Shown here in pieces: positions 16,750 through 25,901 of a stretch of DNA of 64,000 nt (position 1 is its first letter; each line of letters starts with the position of its first letter). Origin of the DNA: Flavobacterium sp. WC2421 (lineage in GTDB: Bacteria; Bacteroidota; Bacteroidia; Flavobacteriales; Flavobacteriaceae). The notes under the pieces were generated by a model. The model was not told the origin of the DNA, made no database searches, and was given only the letters and a program-made list of their open reading frames with translations. Location of the stretch: contig NZ_CP162004.1 of NCBI RefSeq assembly GCF_040822115.1, forward strand, positions 2,728,001-2,792,000, read 5' to 3'. The position numbers were made by a program, and so were the translations under genes.

Positions 16750-19700
16750 ATGTGGAATAAATTATCAATCAAATCTCAGTTAATATTAATTCTATTAATT
16801 CCTTTTTCAGGGTTAATTTATACTACTGTTTCAAATATAAACTTCTCTTTAGAACACTATAAAAACATAGATGAAAGTTTAGATAACATCAAAAACATCG
16901 CTACACTTTCGGAAGGAATTGAGCTGATTGGTACCGAAAGGGGGTTGCATAATTATTCCCTTTTTGATGCATCTATTAAAAAAAAATATTTAGAAAGTAA
17001 GCAAAAAACAAATGAGTGGTTTTTTAAAAATAATTTTAAAGACACTTTAATATCGAATGATTTTAAAAAATTATATACAACAATAATAAATCTTCATGAG
17101 AGTATTGAAAACAAAAAGGAAACTCCTATAACATCCTTTGTGAAATATACTATTATCAATGAAAATCTAATAAATTTAATTGATAGAGAAGTGGTGTATT
17201 GTAAATATCCTAAGATTACTACTTTGGCCAATAATTATACTAATTATGTGCTATTAAAAAGGGCAGCTTTATTAAAAAGAGGGGTCGTTATACAGAGTTT
17301 AATTGATAAAAAAAATGATGACACCTTATTAGATTTGTACTTTCAATCAAAAGTATATGTACGAAGTGTTGAGTTTAAATTATCAAACTATAGATTGGAT
17401 TCAATTAATAAAGATCTTTTAAAATTTCAAAAATCCAATTCCTATACTACTTTCAGTGGTAATGCACAAAATGTAATAGATAATAAATTAAAACTTTCAC
17501 CTAGGGAATGGTGGATTAATTCTACTTTAATAGTAAAAAACATAGCGAAATTAGAAAAACAAAATTTAAATTATATTGTAAAATTTGCTAGTAAAGAAAA
17601 AGCGGACGCATTAAAAAGTGTACTAATTTTAGTTTCAATTCTTTTACTGTTTTTGACAATCACTTTTATTTTATTATATAAATTAGTTAATCAATTATCT
17701 GGTTCTCTAAATGTTATGTCTAATACGATTAAGAAAATATCGCAAGGTAAAATTATACGTAACCCTGCTTTTTTTGGAAATTCAGAATTTGTAGATATTA
17801 GTAATTCTTTCAATCAGTTATTGGAAGGGATGAAAGAACAGTTTCATTTGGCCTCTAAAATAAGTTCTGGAGAATATGGGACAAAAATTAACTTAAGAAG
17901 CCCAAATGACACTCTTAATAAGTCAATGAATGCAATGTCTCTTGAATTGAAGCGGATGGAGGATGAAACATCGGAGATTAATAAAATGAAAGAAAGTATT
18001 AGTGCAATAAATTATTCTATTTTAGATTCAAAAGATTTAAATGAGTTTGGAAGGAATATTTGCCTTACACTTGTGGAACAGACCAAAGGATGTCAAGCTA
18101 ATTTTTATATTATTAATTCAGCTGAGGATAACAAACAATTGAATAAAATAGGAGGATATGCAGACAACAAGAATACTCCTGAAATTATTATGTTTGGAGA
18201 AGGTTTAGTTGGCGAAGTGGCTCAAATAAACAAACAGAGATGCTTGAATAACTTGCCTAATAATTATTCTTATTTGGCCTCTTCTTTAGGGGAATCGCCA
18301 TTTTTTAATGTTTTAATCACACCTATTTCTTATAGAAACGAAGTGATTGGAGTAATAGAAATAGGATCTCTTACAAATTTTAGTGAAGATCATGAAACTT
18401 TTCTGAACACTGTTTCAGAATCTATGGGAAGTGCCATTGAAGTTTATATTCGTAACGAAGAATTGAAAGTTTCTGTTAATGAAATTAAACTTAAAAATAA
18501 TATTTTACAAGTTCAAGAAGAAGAACTTCGACAAAGTAATGAGGAGTTGAACAAACAGTCTATGTTGTTACAGCAATCTGAGGAAGAACTTAGAAATCAA
18601 GCTTCTGAATTAGAACAAACGAATGCGTATCTTGAAGAGAAAGGGCGTGAACTTGAAAATAAAAACCATGAAGTTCTAATTAAAAATGAAGAATTGGTTA
18701 TTGCTCAAGAAGAATTAAGTATTAAAGCGGATGAAATTGAACAGGCAAGTAAATACAAGTCGGAGTTTTTGGCTAATATGTCGCATGAATTACGAACTCC
18801 TTTGAATAGTATTTTAATACTTTCGGATCTTTTAAAAGAAAATAATTTAGGCAATTTAACAGATCCACAAATTGATAACCTTTCAGTAATCAACTCTTCA
18901 GGTAAAGATTTATTGAACCTGATCACTGATATTTTAGATATTTCTAAAATTGAAGCTGGTAAAGTCGAGATTTATTCTGAGGACTCTATCGTTGAACGAG
19001 TTTATTCGGATATGGATGGCTTGTTTAGAGCTCAAATGGAAAAGAAAAAAATAGAATTTATAACAACCATTACTGAAGATTGCCCCAGAAAATTGCATAC
19101 AGATATTGGAAAGCTAGAACAAATTCTTAAAAACTTTTTGTCCAATGCATTAAAGTTTACACCTGACAGCGGGACCGTTTCTTTGCGCTTTTCATCAGGT
19201 TCAAATAAGACTGATTTTACTTCTGAAATATTGGCTAAATTGAAACAAGATGAAATTTTGTCAATCTATATTGAAGATAATGGAATTGGAATTTCAGAAG
19301 AAAACAAAAAGAAATTATTTCAAACATTTCAACAAGCGGATAGTTCTACCAGTAGAAAATATGGTGGTACAGGTTTAGGATTGTTTATATCTAAAGAATT
19401 AGCATTATTACTAGGAGGGGAAGTAGCATTTGAAAGTGAGCTAAACAACGGAAGTGTTTTTAGTGTTCATATTCCAGTTACTTTTCAAGATAATAAAGTG
19501 GAACGTATAGAACCAGTACCTATTACTGATCCTAAAACAGAATCGAAAAGAGTAGAAACTTCTCGACCTTTGGAAGCAGTTTTAGATTTATCAGAAAATC
19601 TTAATGATGATCGAAATTTTGTTTCGGTAGATGACAAGACTATATTGATTATTGAGGACGACGCTTCATTTGCGGATGTATTGTTACAAGTAGCTCATGA

Positions 19701-20805
19701 CAATGGTTTTAAAGCAATTGTTGCCTATCAAGGAGAAACAGGTTATCAATATGCCAAAAAATACAAGCCCAAAGCAATTATTCTAGATATGAAATTACCT
19801 GGAATTGATGGCTGGACTGTTTTAAAATGGCTAAAAGAAGATAAAGAATTACAACACATTCCTGTTCATGTGATGTCCGGAATGAATAGAGAGAAATTAG
19901 CCAAAGAAATGGGAGCTTTTGATTTCTTAATTAAACCTATAACTACGGATAAATTAAAAAGTGCTTTTGAGTCAATCGATATTCAAATAAATAAAGTATT
20001 TAAAAAAGTATTGATTTTAGAAGATGACGTGAGCCTTAATTATTCAATTAAAGAATTAATTCATAATTGCGACAGAAACGTAATTTGTGTTCAGGCACAT
20101 ACTTTTAAAGAAGCGGAGCATATCTTAATGAATGATGATATTGATTGTGCGATTATGGATATCGGTTTGCCTGATTCTAAGAACATAGCAAATATAGCTG
20201 CGCTTAGAAAAATATCTAAAAATGATCAGATTAATATAATCGTAAATACAGGACAATCTTTAACAGATGAAGAGCAATTAGAACTGCAAAATAGCGCAGA
20301 TGGAGTCGTAATAAAAACCAGCAATGTTACAGAGAGATTAAAAGATGAATTACTGTTATTTCTTGATACTGTGGAGACTTCTAATAAAAAGGTAAATAAA
20401 ACAGTCCAAAATTTATTAGGAGGTGAAGTGCTTAAGGATAAAACAATTTTGATTGTTGATGATGATATTCGAAATATTTATGCCCTTTCGAGTGCATTAA
20501 CTACTAAGGGAGCTTCTATTTTAACTGCTTTTAATGGTATTGAAGCACTTGAGGTTTTAAAGAACAACGCAACTATAGATATTGTCCTAATGGATATTAT
20601 GATGCCTGAGATGGATGGTTTTGAAGCAACTAAAAAAATACGAGAAAATCCTAAATGGAAAAACCTTCCTATTATTGCACTAACAGCAAAGGCAATGAAA
20701 GGAGATCGTGAAGAGATATTAAATGCAGGAGCATCTGATTATCAATCGAAACCAATTGATATACAACAGCTTATTTCTTTAATTAGTATATGGGTATATA
20801 AATAA
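16750..20805 (+). CDS. Membrane hybrid histidine kinase with GAF domain and three receiver domains
   Basis: At 1351 aa this is the largest gene here. Order: TM1 (about 8-26); a helical periplasmic sensor with IGTERGLHNYSLFD resembling nitrate/nitrite-sensing (NIT-type) bundles; TM2 (about 289-312); HAMP (about 313-365); GAF (about 415-555); a long Glu-rich coiled coil (about 555-675); HisKA with FLANMSHELRTPLNS (H679); HATPase_c with IEDNGIGIS and YGGTGLGLFIS. Three receivers follow, with phospho-acceptor aspartates D1013 (LDMKLPGIDG), D1137 (MDIGLPD) and D1282 (MDIMMPEMDG). Receiver 2 is the most divergent. The stop is directly followed by the ATG of cheR, so the output probably runs through the following genes. 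The signal is unknown. Confidence 0.92.
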   Translation: MWNKLSIKSQLILILLIPFSGLIYTTVSNINFSLEHYKNIDESLDNIKNIATLSEGIELIGTERGLHNYSLFDASIKKKYLESKQKTNEWFFKNNFKDTLISNDFKKLYTTIINLHESIENKKETPITSFVKYTIINENLINLIDREVVYCKYPKITTLANNYTNYVLLKRAALLKRGVVIQSLIDKKNDDTLLDLYFQSKVYVRSVEFKLSNYRLDSINKDLLKFQKSNSYTTFSGNAQNVIDNKLKLSPREWWINSTLIVKNIAKLEKQNLNYIVKFASKEKADALKSVLILVSILLLFLTITFILLYKLVNQLSGSLNVMSNTIKKISQGKIIRNPAFFGNSEFVDISNSFNQLLEGMKEQFHLASKISSGEYGTKINLRSPNDTLNKSMNAMSLELKRMEDETSEINKMKESISAINYSILDSKDLNEFGRNICLTLVEQTKGCQANFYIINSAEDNKQLNKIGGYADNKNTPEIIMFGEGLVGEVAQINKQRCLNNLPNNYSYLASSLGESPFFNVLITPISYRNEVIGVIEIGSLTNFSEDHETFLNTVSESMGSAIEVYIRNEELKVSVNEIKLKNNILQVQEEELRQSNEELNKQSMLLQQSEEELRNQASELEQTNAYLEEKGRELENKNHEVLIKNEELVIAQEELSIKADEIEQASKYKSEFLANMSHELRTPLNSILILSDLLKENNLGNLTDPQIDNLSVINSSGKDLLNLITDILDISKIEAGKVEIYSEDSIVERVYSDMDGLFRAQMEKKKIEFITTITEDCPRKLHTDIGKLEQILKNFLSNALKFTPDSGTVSLRFSSGSNKTDFTSEILAKLKQDEILSIYIEDNGIGISEENKKKLFQTFQQADSSTSRKYGGTGLGLFISKELALLLGGEVAFESELNNGSVFSVHIPVTFQDNKVERIEPVPITDPKTESKRVETSRPLEAVLDLSENLNDDRNFVSVDDKTILIIEDDASFADVLLQVAHDNGFKAIVAYQGETGYQYAKKYKPKAIILDMKLPGIDGWTVLKWLKEDKELQHIPVHVMSGMNREKLAKEMGAFDFLIKPITTDKLKSAFESIDIQINKVFKKVLILEDDVSLNYSIKELIHNCDRNVICVQAHTFKEAEHILMNDDIDCAIMDIGLPDSKNIANIAALRKISKNDQINIIVNTGQSLTDEEQLELQNSADGVVIKTSNVTERLKDELLLFLDTVETSNKKVNKTVQNLLGGEVLKDKTILIVDDDIRNIYALSSALTTKGASILTAFNGIEALEVLKNNATIDIVLMDIMMPEMDGFEATKKIRENPKWKNLPIIALTAKAMKGDREEILNAGASDYQSKPIDIQQLISLISIWVYK

Positions 20806-21618
20806 ATGATAGAATTTAGCGACATAGATGAAATAGTTTTTTTAATAAAAAAACAATATGGTTACGACTTTGAAGGGTATTCTAGAGCTTCCCTTTTGAG
20901 ACGTATCAATCGATTTATGGAACTATCTGGCTTGGTTACAATCGTTCATTTAAAGAATGAATTAGTGAACAATCCTGAAAATTTTAATACTTTCATAAAT
21001 GAAATTGTTGTGAATGTAAGTGAGTTTTTTAGAGATCCAGACTTTTTCAAATCCTTAATAAATAATGTGTTTCCTTATTTAGAGAGTTACCCTAAAATCA
21101 ATATATGGAGTGCAGGTTGTTCTTTTGGTGAAGAAACGTACTCTTTGGCTATTCTGTTGAAAGAAATGAATTTACTGTGTAAATCAAGATTATACGCCAC
21201 TGATATCAGTACAAATGCTTTAGACAAATCAAAAAAAGGAATTTATTCTAATAAGGATTTCAAAGAATACTCAAAGAATTATTTTTCATGTGGAGGTAAA
21301 GAATCTTTGAATCAATATTTTGTTTCTGATGGACAGAAATCGATAATAAATGCCGAACTAAAAAAAGACATTTTGTTTTCTCGACACAATTTAGTGACCG
21401 ATGGTGTTTTCAAAGAATGTCAGCTTATTTTATGCCGTAATGTTTTAATTTATTTCAATGACGAATTACAAAATAAAGTTTTAAAACTGTTTTATGATAG
21501 TTTACCTGTTCATGGGTTTTTGGCACTTGGAAATAAAGAAACACTACGATTCAGCACGATTCAAGATAAATTTAGAATTATTGATGGCAAGGAAAAAATT
21601 TATCAAAAAATAAAATGA
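20806..21618 (+). CDS. CheR-type protein-glutamate O-methyltransferase
   Basis: The 270-aa protein has the CheR N-terminal helical domain (YSRASLLRRINRFMEL) and the SAM-binding Rossmann domain with IWSAGCSFGEETYSLAI, LYATDISTNAL and ILCRNVLIYF. CheR methylates glutamates on receptors or other signalling proteins. No receptor, CheA or CheW is present, so the target may be a coiled-coil region of the upstream kinase. That is inference. Its ATG abuts the kinase stop with zero spacing, indicating translational coupling. Confidence 0.9.
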   Translation: MIEFSDIDEIVFLIKKQYGYDFEGYSRASLLRRINRFMELSGLVTIVHLKNELVNNPENFNTFINEIVVNVSEFFRDPDFFKSLINNVFPYLESYPKINIWSAGCSFGEETYSLAILLKEMNLLCKSRLYATDISTNALDKSKKGIYSNKDFKEYSKNYFSCGGKESLNQYFVSDGQKSIINAELKKDILFSRHNLVTDGVFKECQLILCRNVLIYFNDELQNKVLKLFYDSLPVHGFLALGNKETLRFSTIQDKFRIIDGKEKIYQKIK

Positions 21619-21619
21619 T

Positions 21620-22177
21620 ATGAAAACGATAATTATTGGGGGATCAGCAGGTTCTTTTAATCTTATATTATCCATTCTAAAAGGATTGGATAAGGAGATG
21701 AATATACCTATCGTCATTATTTTACATAGACTGAAAAATACAAAAACTATTTTAGAAGATTACTTACAATTAGAATCACATTATATAGTAAAAGAGGGAG
21801 AGGATAAAGAATTTATAAAAGCTGGATATATTTATACGGCACCATCCGATTATCATTTGTTATTAAATGAAAACTTAAGTTTCTCATTGGATGCTTCAGA
21901 AGAAATTAATTATAGCAGGCCATCAATAGATGTCAGTTTTGAGTCTTTTTCTTGTGTTTTAAAAGAAAATTGTTGTGGAATACTTTTATCAGGAGCAAAT
22001 CAAGATGGAGCAAAGGGATTGAAAATAATTGCAGAGAATAGGGGAGAGACAATTGTTCAAGATTGTAATGAAGCCGAATTTGAATCCATGCCCCGAGCGG
22101 CAATTGAAATATATAAAAATCATACAGTGTGCACACTTAACACTATTATTAAAAAAATGAATAGCTATGCCAAATAA
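21620..22177 (+). CDS. CheB-type methylesterase domain protein
   Basis: This 185-aa protein consists only of the CheB catalytic domain: IIIGGSAGSFNLILSIL (nucleophile Ser in GGSAGS), IILHRLKN (catalytic His) and LLSGANQDGAKGL (catalytic Asp). The usual N-terminal receiver is absent, so control must come from another protein, perhaps the receivers of the neighbouring kinases. It would remove methyl groups added by the CheR gene one base upstream and overlaps the next gene by 11 bases. Confidence 0.88.
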   Translation: MKTIIIGGSAGSFNLILSILKGLDKEMNIPIVIILHRLKNTKTILEDYLQLESHYIVKEGEDKEFIKAGYIYTAPSDYHLLLNENLSFSLDASEEINYSRPSIDVSFESFSCVLKENCCGILLSGANQDGAKGLKIIAENRGETIVQDCNEAEFESMPRAAIEIYKNHTVCTLNTIIKKMNSYAK

Positions 22178-23270
22178 AAAACATACTCTTTTATTAATTG
22201 ATGACAAACCCGAAAATTTGATGGCTTTAAAGAGTATTCTAGATCTTCCGGAAAGAGAAATTATATGTTGTTTGTCTGGAAATGAAGCTTTACAAATATT
22301 ACTTAAGAAAAAGGTTTCTTTAATTCTTGTTGATGTTCAAATGCCTGATATGGATGGGTATGAGTTTGTGGAAATTATAAAAAGTCATCCAGATACAGCG
22401 TTTATTCCTACTATTTTTGTCACAGCAATTAGCAATGAACATAAATATATTACTAAGGCCTATGACTTAGGGGCTATAGATTTTTTATTTAAACCTTTAA
22501 ATACAGAGATTACTCGAAAAAAAGTAGAATCATTTTTAAAAATTTGGGATTATGATCAAGAACTAAAAAGGTTAAATGAAACACTAGCTCAAAAGAATGA
22601 AGAGTTAGAACAATTTGCACATATCATTGCTCATGATTTAAAAACTCCTTTGGGGAATATTCAAGCATTAATTAATCTAATTGAGGAAGACCATATCATT
22701 AATGTTGATGGTGAAGTTGCTGAATTGTTTGATATGGTAAAAACTTCGTCAAAAAGTATGTCTAAACTTATTGAAGATTTATTGTATTACAGTAAAAATG
22801 TGCAAAATAATGAAGGAAAAGAAGAAGTCAATATTGCATTGGCACTCGATGAAGTTTTAAAACTCATAAATCCACCAGAAAATGTTCAAATTGAGAAAGT
22901 AAATTTAAATCATGATATTCTATTTCAACCGATTGCTTTTCATCAAATTATTTCAAATATAGTTTCGAATGCTATTAAATATAATAATAAAGAAATTTCA
23001 AAAATTAGCATTAGTTTAGATAGTGAGAATTCCACTTTGTCAATTAAAGATAATGGTCCAGGAATAGCGGACAAGTATCATAATAAAATTTTCGAAATGT
23101 TTCAAACTTTAGGTAATAGTTCTAATGGTGAAAGTAGTACAGGAATTGGATTAAACTTAGTTAAGAAACTAGTGGAGAGAAATAATGTTACTATCGATGT
23201 TAAAAATAATTCAGATGTAGGATGTGAGTTTGTGATTTCTAATATTGAGATTACAAGTAAGAATGCATAA
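22167..23270 (+). CDS. Soluble receiver-histidine kinase (REC-HisKA-HATPase)
   Basis: This 367-aa protein without membrane segments begins with a receiver (LLIDDKPENLMALKSIL; phospho-acceptor in LVDVQMPDMDG). A short coiled coil follows, then HisKA with QFAHIIAHDLKTPLGN, and HATPase_c with NIVSNAIKYNN, IKDNGPGIA and TGIGLNLV. The layout, an input receiver on a cytosolic kinase, suggests a relay in which the hybrid kinase phosphorylates it. It overlaps the CheB gene by 11 bases and ends the operon. No DNA-binding output domain occurs among the four genes. Confidence 0.9.
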   Translation: MPNKKHTLLLIDDKPENLMALKSILDLPEREIICCLSGNEALQILLKKKVSLILVDVQMPDMDGYEFVEIIKSHPDTAFIPTIFVTAISNEHKYITKAYDLGAIDFLFKPLNTEITRKKVESFLKIWDYDQELKRLNETLAQKNEELEQFAHIIAHDLKTPLGNIQALINLIEEDHIINVDGEVAELFDMVKTSSKSMSKLIEDLLYYSKNVQNNEGKEEVNIALALDEVLKLINPPENVQIEKVNLNHDILFQPIAFHQIISNIVSNAIKYNNKEISKISISLDSENSTLSIKDNGPGIADKYHNKIFEMFQTLGNSSNGESSTGIGLNLVKKLVERNNVTIDVKNNSDVGCEFVISNIEITSKNA

Positions 23271-23353
23271 TTCATATTAATTGTTGTGTAATCAATATTT
23301 AGCGATGCGATTATTCATTCTAGTTTAAAGGGATTTTGTTGACAAAAATATAA

Positions 23354-23361
23354 TACCTTTG
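23354..23361 (+). promoter_or_regulatory. Putative -7 box TACCTTTG of ettA
   Basis: TACCTTTG matches TAnnTTTG with T-rich TTTTG/TTG motifs just upstream. It would give ettA a 5' leader of about 100 nt. Confidence 0.55.
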
Positions 23362-23388
23362 CACTTTAAAAATTTACTAATTTTGTGT

Positions 23389-23441
23389 GTTATAATAGTG
23401 ATTGAATAGGGTTCTAAATACTATTTCAATGACATTATAAC
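23389..23441 (+). promoter_or_regulatory. Imperfect stem-loop in the ettA leader
   Basis: The left arm starts GTTATAATAGTGATTG (23389-23409). The right arm ends GACATTATAAC (23421-23441). They form an about 21-bp imperfect stem with an 11-base loop, placed inside the predicted 5' leader and 24 bases before the ATG. Confidence 0.45.
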
Positions 23442-23465
23442 TTTAAAACAATTAAATAATAATTT

Positions 23466-25160
23466 ATGTCAGACGATAAAAAAGTAATTTTCTCAATGTC
23501 AAAATTGAGTAAAACTTATACAGGAGCAGATAAACCCGTTCTTAAAAATATCTATTTAAGTTTTTTCTACGGTGCCAAAATTGGTATTTTAGGTCTTAAC
23601 GGATCAGGTAAATCTTCTTTATTAAAAATTATTGCAGGAGTAGATAAAAACTACCAAGGAGATGTAGTTTTTGCTCCTGGATATACAGTAGGTTATTTAG
23701 AACAAGAGCCTATTTTGGACGACAGTAAAACCGTAATCGAAATTGTTCGTGAAGGGGTTGCTGAAACGATGCAAGTGCTTGAAGAATACAATAAAATCAA
23801 CGACTTATTTGGTCTTCCAGAAAATTATGAAGATGCAGACAAGATGGACAAATTGATGGATCGTCAAGCAGCGCTTCAAGATAAAATTGACGCATTGGGT
23901 GCTTGGGAAATTGATACTAAATTAGAGATTGCCATGGATGCTTTGCGTACTCCAGATGGTGATACTCCAATCAAAAATCTTTCCGGTGGAGAGCGTCGTC
24001 GTGTCGCTTTATGTCGTTTGTTATTACAACAACCTGATGTATTGCTTTTAGATGAGCCTACGAATCACTTGGATGCCGAAAGTGTCCTTTGGTTAGAACA
24101 ACATTTAGCACAATATGCAGGAACAGTAATCGCTGTAACGCACGATAGATACTTCTTAGATAATGTTGCAGGTTGGATTCTTGAGTTGGATAGAGGTGAA
24201 GGTATTCCATGGAAAGGGAATTATTCTTCTTGGTTAGACCAAAAGTCAAGCCGAATGGCATTAGAAGAAAAAGTAGCTTCTAAGCGTAGAAAAAACTTAG
24301 AACGTGAGTTGGACTGGGTTCGTCAAGGAGCTAAAGGACGTCAAACAAAACAAAAAGCACGTTTACAGAACTACGATAAGTTATTGAACGAAGACCAAAA
24401 AGCATTAGATGAAAAATTAGAAATTTATATCCCGAATGGTCCCCGCTTAGGTACCAATGTAATTGAAGCCAAAGGTGTTGCTAAGGCATATGGAGATAAG
24501 TTATTGTATGATAATTTGAATTTTACTTTGCCGCAAGCAGGAATTGTTGGAATCATCGGGCCCAATGGTGCTGGTAAATCTACTATTTTCAGAATGATAA
24601 TGGGTGAGGAGAAACCAGATGCTGGAGAGTTTGCTATTGGAGACACAGTTAAGATTGCTTATGTCGATCAAGCACACTCTAATATTGATCCTAATAAATC
24701 AATTTGGGAAAACTTCTGCGATGGGCAAGAATTAATTATGATGGGTGGACGCCAAGTGAATTCACGTGCTTATTTAAGCCGTTTCAATTTTGGTGGAAGC
24801 GATCAAAACAAAAAAGTGTCTACACTTTCGGGAGGTGAACGTAACCGTTTGCACCTTGCTATGACTTTGAAAGAAGAAGGAAATGTATTGTTATTGGATG
24901 AGCCTACTAATGATTTGGACATTAATACACTACGTGCATTAGAGGAAGGATTGGATAGTTTTGCAGGTTGTGCAGTAGTAATTTCTCACGACAGGTGGTT
25001 CTTAGATAGAATTTGTACGCACATTCTAGCTTTTGAAGGAGATTCTGATGTGTATTATTTTGAAGGTGGTTTCTCTGAATACGAAGAGAACAAGAAAAAA
25101 CGTTTAGGTGGTGATTTAACTCCAAAACGTTTGAAATACAGAAAATTAATTAGAGGATAA
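23466..25160 (+). CDS. ettA: Energy-dependent translational throttle protein EttA (ABC-F)
   Basis: This 564-aa soluble ABC-F protein has two ATPase domains. The first has Walker A GLNGSGKS and signature LSGGERRRVALCRLL. The second has Walker A GPNGAGKS and signature LSGGERNRLHLAMTL. An interdomain linker (P-site tRNA interaction motif region, about residues 240-320) holds RQTKQKARLQNYDKL. There are no membrane domains, as expected. EttA binds the ribosomal E site and couples early elongation to the ATP/ADP ratio. Length and linker fit EttA better than antibiotic-resistance ABC-Fs. It is monocistronic with a strong terminator. Confidence 0.92.
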   Translation: MSDDKKVIFSMSKLSKTYTGADKPVLKNIYLSFFYGAKIGILGLNGSGKSSLLKIIAGVDKNYQGDVVFAPGYTVGYLEQEPILDDSKTVIEIVREGVAETMQVLEEYNKINDLFGLPENYEDADKMDKLMDRQAALQDKIDALGAWEIDTKLEIAMDALRTPDGDTPIKNLSGGERRRVALCRLLLQQPDVLLLDEPTNHLDAESVLWLEQHLAQYAGTVIAVTHDRYFLDNVAGWILELDRGEGIPWKGNYSSWLDQKSSRMALEEKVASKRRKNLERELDWVRQGAKGRQTKQKARLQNYDKLLNEDQKALDEKLEIYIPNGPRLGTNVIEAKGVAKAYGDKLLYDNLNFTLPQAGIVGIIGPNGAGKSTIFRMIMGEEKPDAGEFAIGDTVKIAYVDQAHSNIDPNKSIWENFCDGQELIMMGGRQVNSRAYLSRFNFGGSDQNKKVSTLSGGERNRLHLAMTLKEEGNVLLLDEPTNDLDINTLRALEEGLDSFAGCAVVISHDRWFLDRICTHILAFEGDSDVYYFEGGFSEYEENKKKRLGGDLTPKRLKYRKLIRG

Positions 25161-25180
25161 TTAGTCTAATAATCTATATT

Positions 25181-25213
25181 AAAAAGGATATCTAAATTTA
25201 GATATCCTTTTTT
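25181..25213. terminator. Bidirectional terminator
   Basis: The near-perfect palindrome AAAAAGGATATCTAAA / TTTAGATATCCTTTTT lies after ettA and abuts the stop of the converging mini-gene. It can stop transcription from both sides. Confidence 0.8.
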
Positions 25214-25341
25214 TATTTCTTTTTCTTATCGTTTTTCATTAGTAAAAGTACTGTGGCCACCAAAGCAATGCAAACAAACCCAAAGACAAAAACGATAATA
25301 ATGGAACCACTATCCCAAGTAATAAGTGCTATATTTTTCAT
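25213..25341 (-). CDS. 42-aa single-pass membrane peptide
   Basis: Reading the minus strand from the ATG at 25341 gives 42 residues: a short polar start (MKNIALITWDSGS), one strongly hydrophobic helix (IIIVFVFGFVCIALVATVLL) and a basic tail KNDKKKK. That is a typical bitopic mini-protein with a positive-inside C-terminus. The stop lies inside the shared terminator. No family is recognised. The clean open frame, plausible topology and convergent position support it being real, but this needs conservation evidence. Confidence 0.5.
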   Translation of the reverse strand: MKNIALITWDSGSIIIVFVFGFVCIALVATVLLLMKNDKKKK

Positions 25342-25415
25342 GTTTCTTTATTTTAAATCAAAAATAGAAATTGAGACTTTAATTTAATATGATAAAAGTC
25401 ATAAACCAACAATAG

Positions 25416-25829
25416 TTATAAAAATTTTGATTTCAATTCGGGGGTAGGGATCATGCAGCTGTCTTTTTTGCCAAACCATTGGTATCTATTTTTAGCAATG
25501 TAATCGTATATATTGTTCGTTAGAGAAGTAGGAAGAGCCTTAAAAATGGATAGTATTGCCATTCCACCACTTAGGTGTTTTGCTATTTCTAAAGCCGCTT
25601 CCCCTTTGATGTAATAGGCGATTCCAGGTTCGTAAAGAACAATACTATCTGTTTTTTGGATGTCAACACCAATATGTTTCATAATTTCTTGTCCAATTTC
25701 CGATTGCAAAGCCACAAAACGGAAACGGTCTTTTTTGTCATGCCTTATAATAAACTGCACCGCTGTATTACACAGATTGCATGCCCCATCAAAGATGATA
25801 ATTTTTCTATTTTGTGGGAGTTCAATCAT
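25416..25829 (-). CDS. DCC-family thiol-disulfide oxidoreductase-like protein
   Basis: This 137-aa protein contains IIFDGACNLCNTAVQFII, the DxxCxxC signature that names the DCC (DUF393) family. RFRFVALQSEIGQEIM and the conserved DSIVLYEPG segment follow. The fold is predicted thioredoxin-like, and members are proposed to be thiol-disulfide oxidoreductases, though partners are unknown. It is cytosolic by appearance and stands alone beside a repeat element. Confidence 0.88.
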   Translation of the reverse strand: MIELPQNRKIIIFDGACNLCNTAVQFIIRHDKKDRFRFVALQSEIGQEIMKHIGVDIQKTDSIVLYEPGIAYYIKGEAALEIAKHLSGGMAILSIFKALPTSLTNNIYDYIAKNRYQWFGKKDSCMIPTPELKSKFL

Positions 25830-25901
25830 AAGCTATTTTTACAATTTGTCTTGTTGAGTAATTTTATTTATAGTTTTTATTAATGGGACTCGATTACTTG
25901 A

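Noticed and set aside
20806..22177. CheR and CheB as part of a chemotaxis locus
   Set aside because: No methyl-accepting receptor, CheA, CheW or CheY gene is present, and flavobacteria lack flagella. The genes are coupled to hybrid kinases instead.
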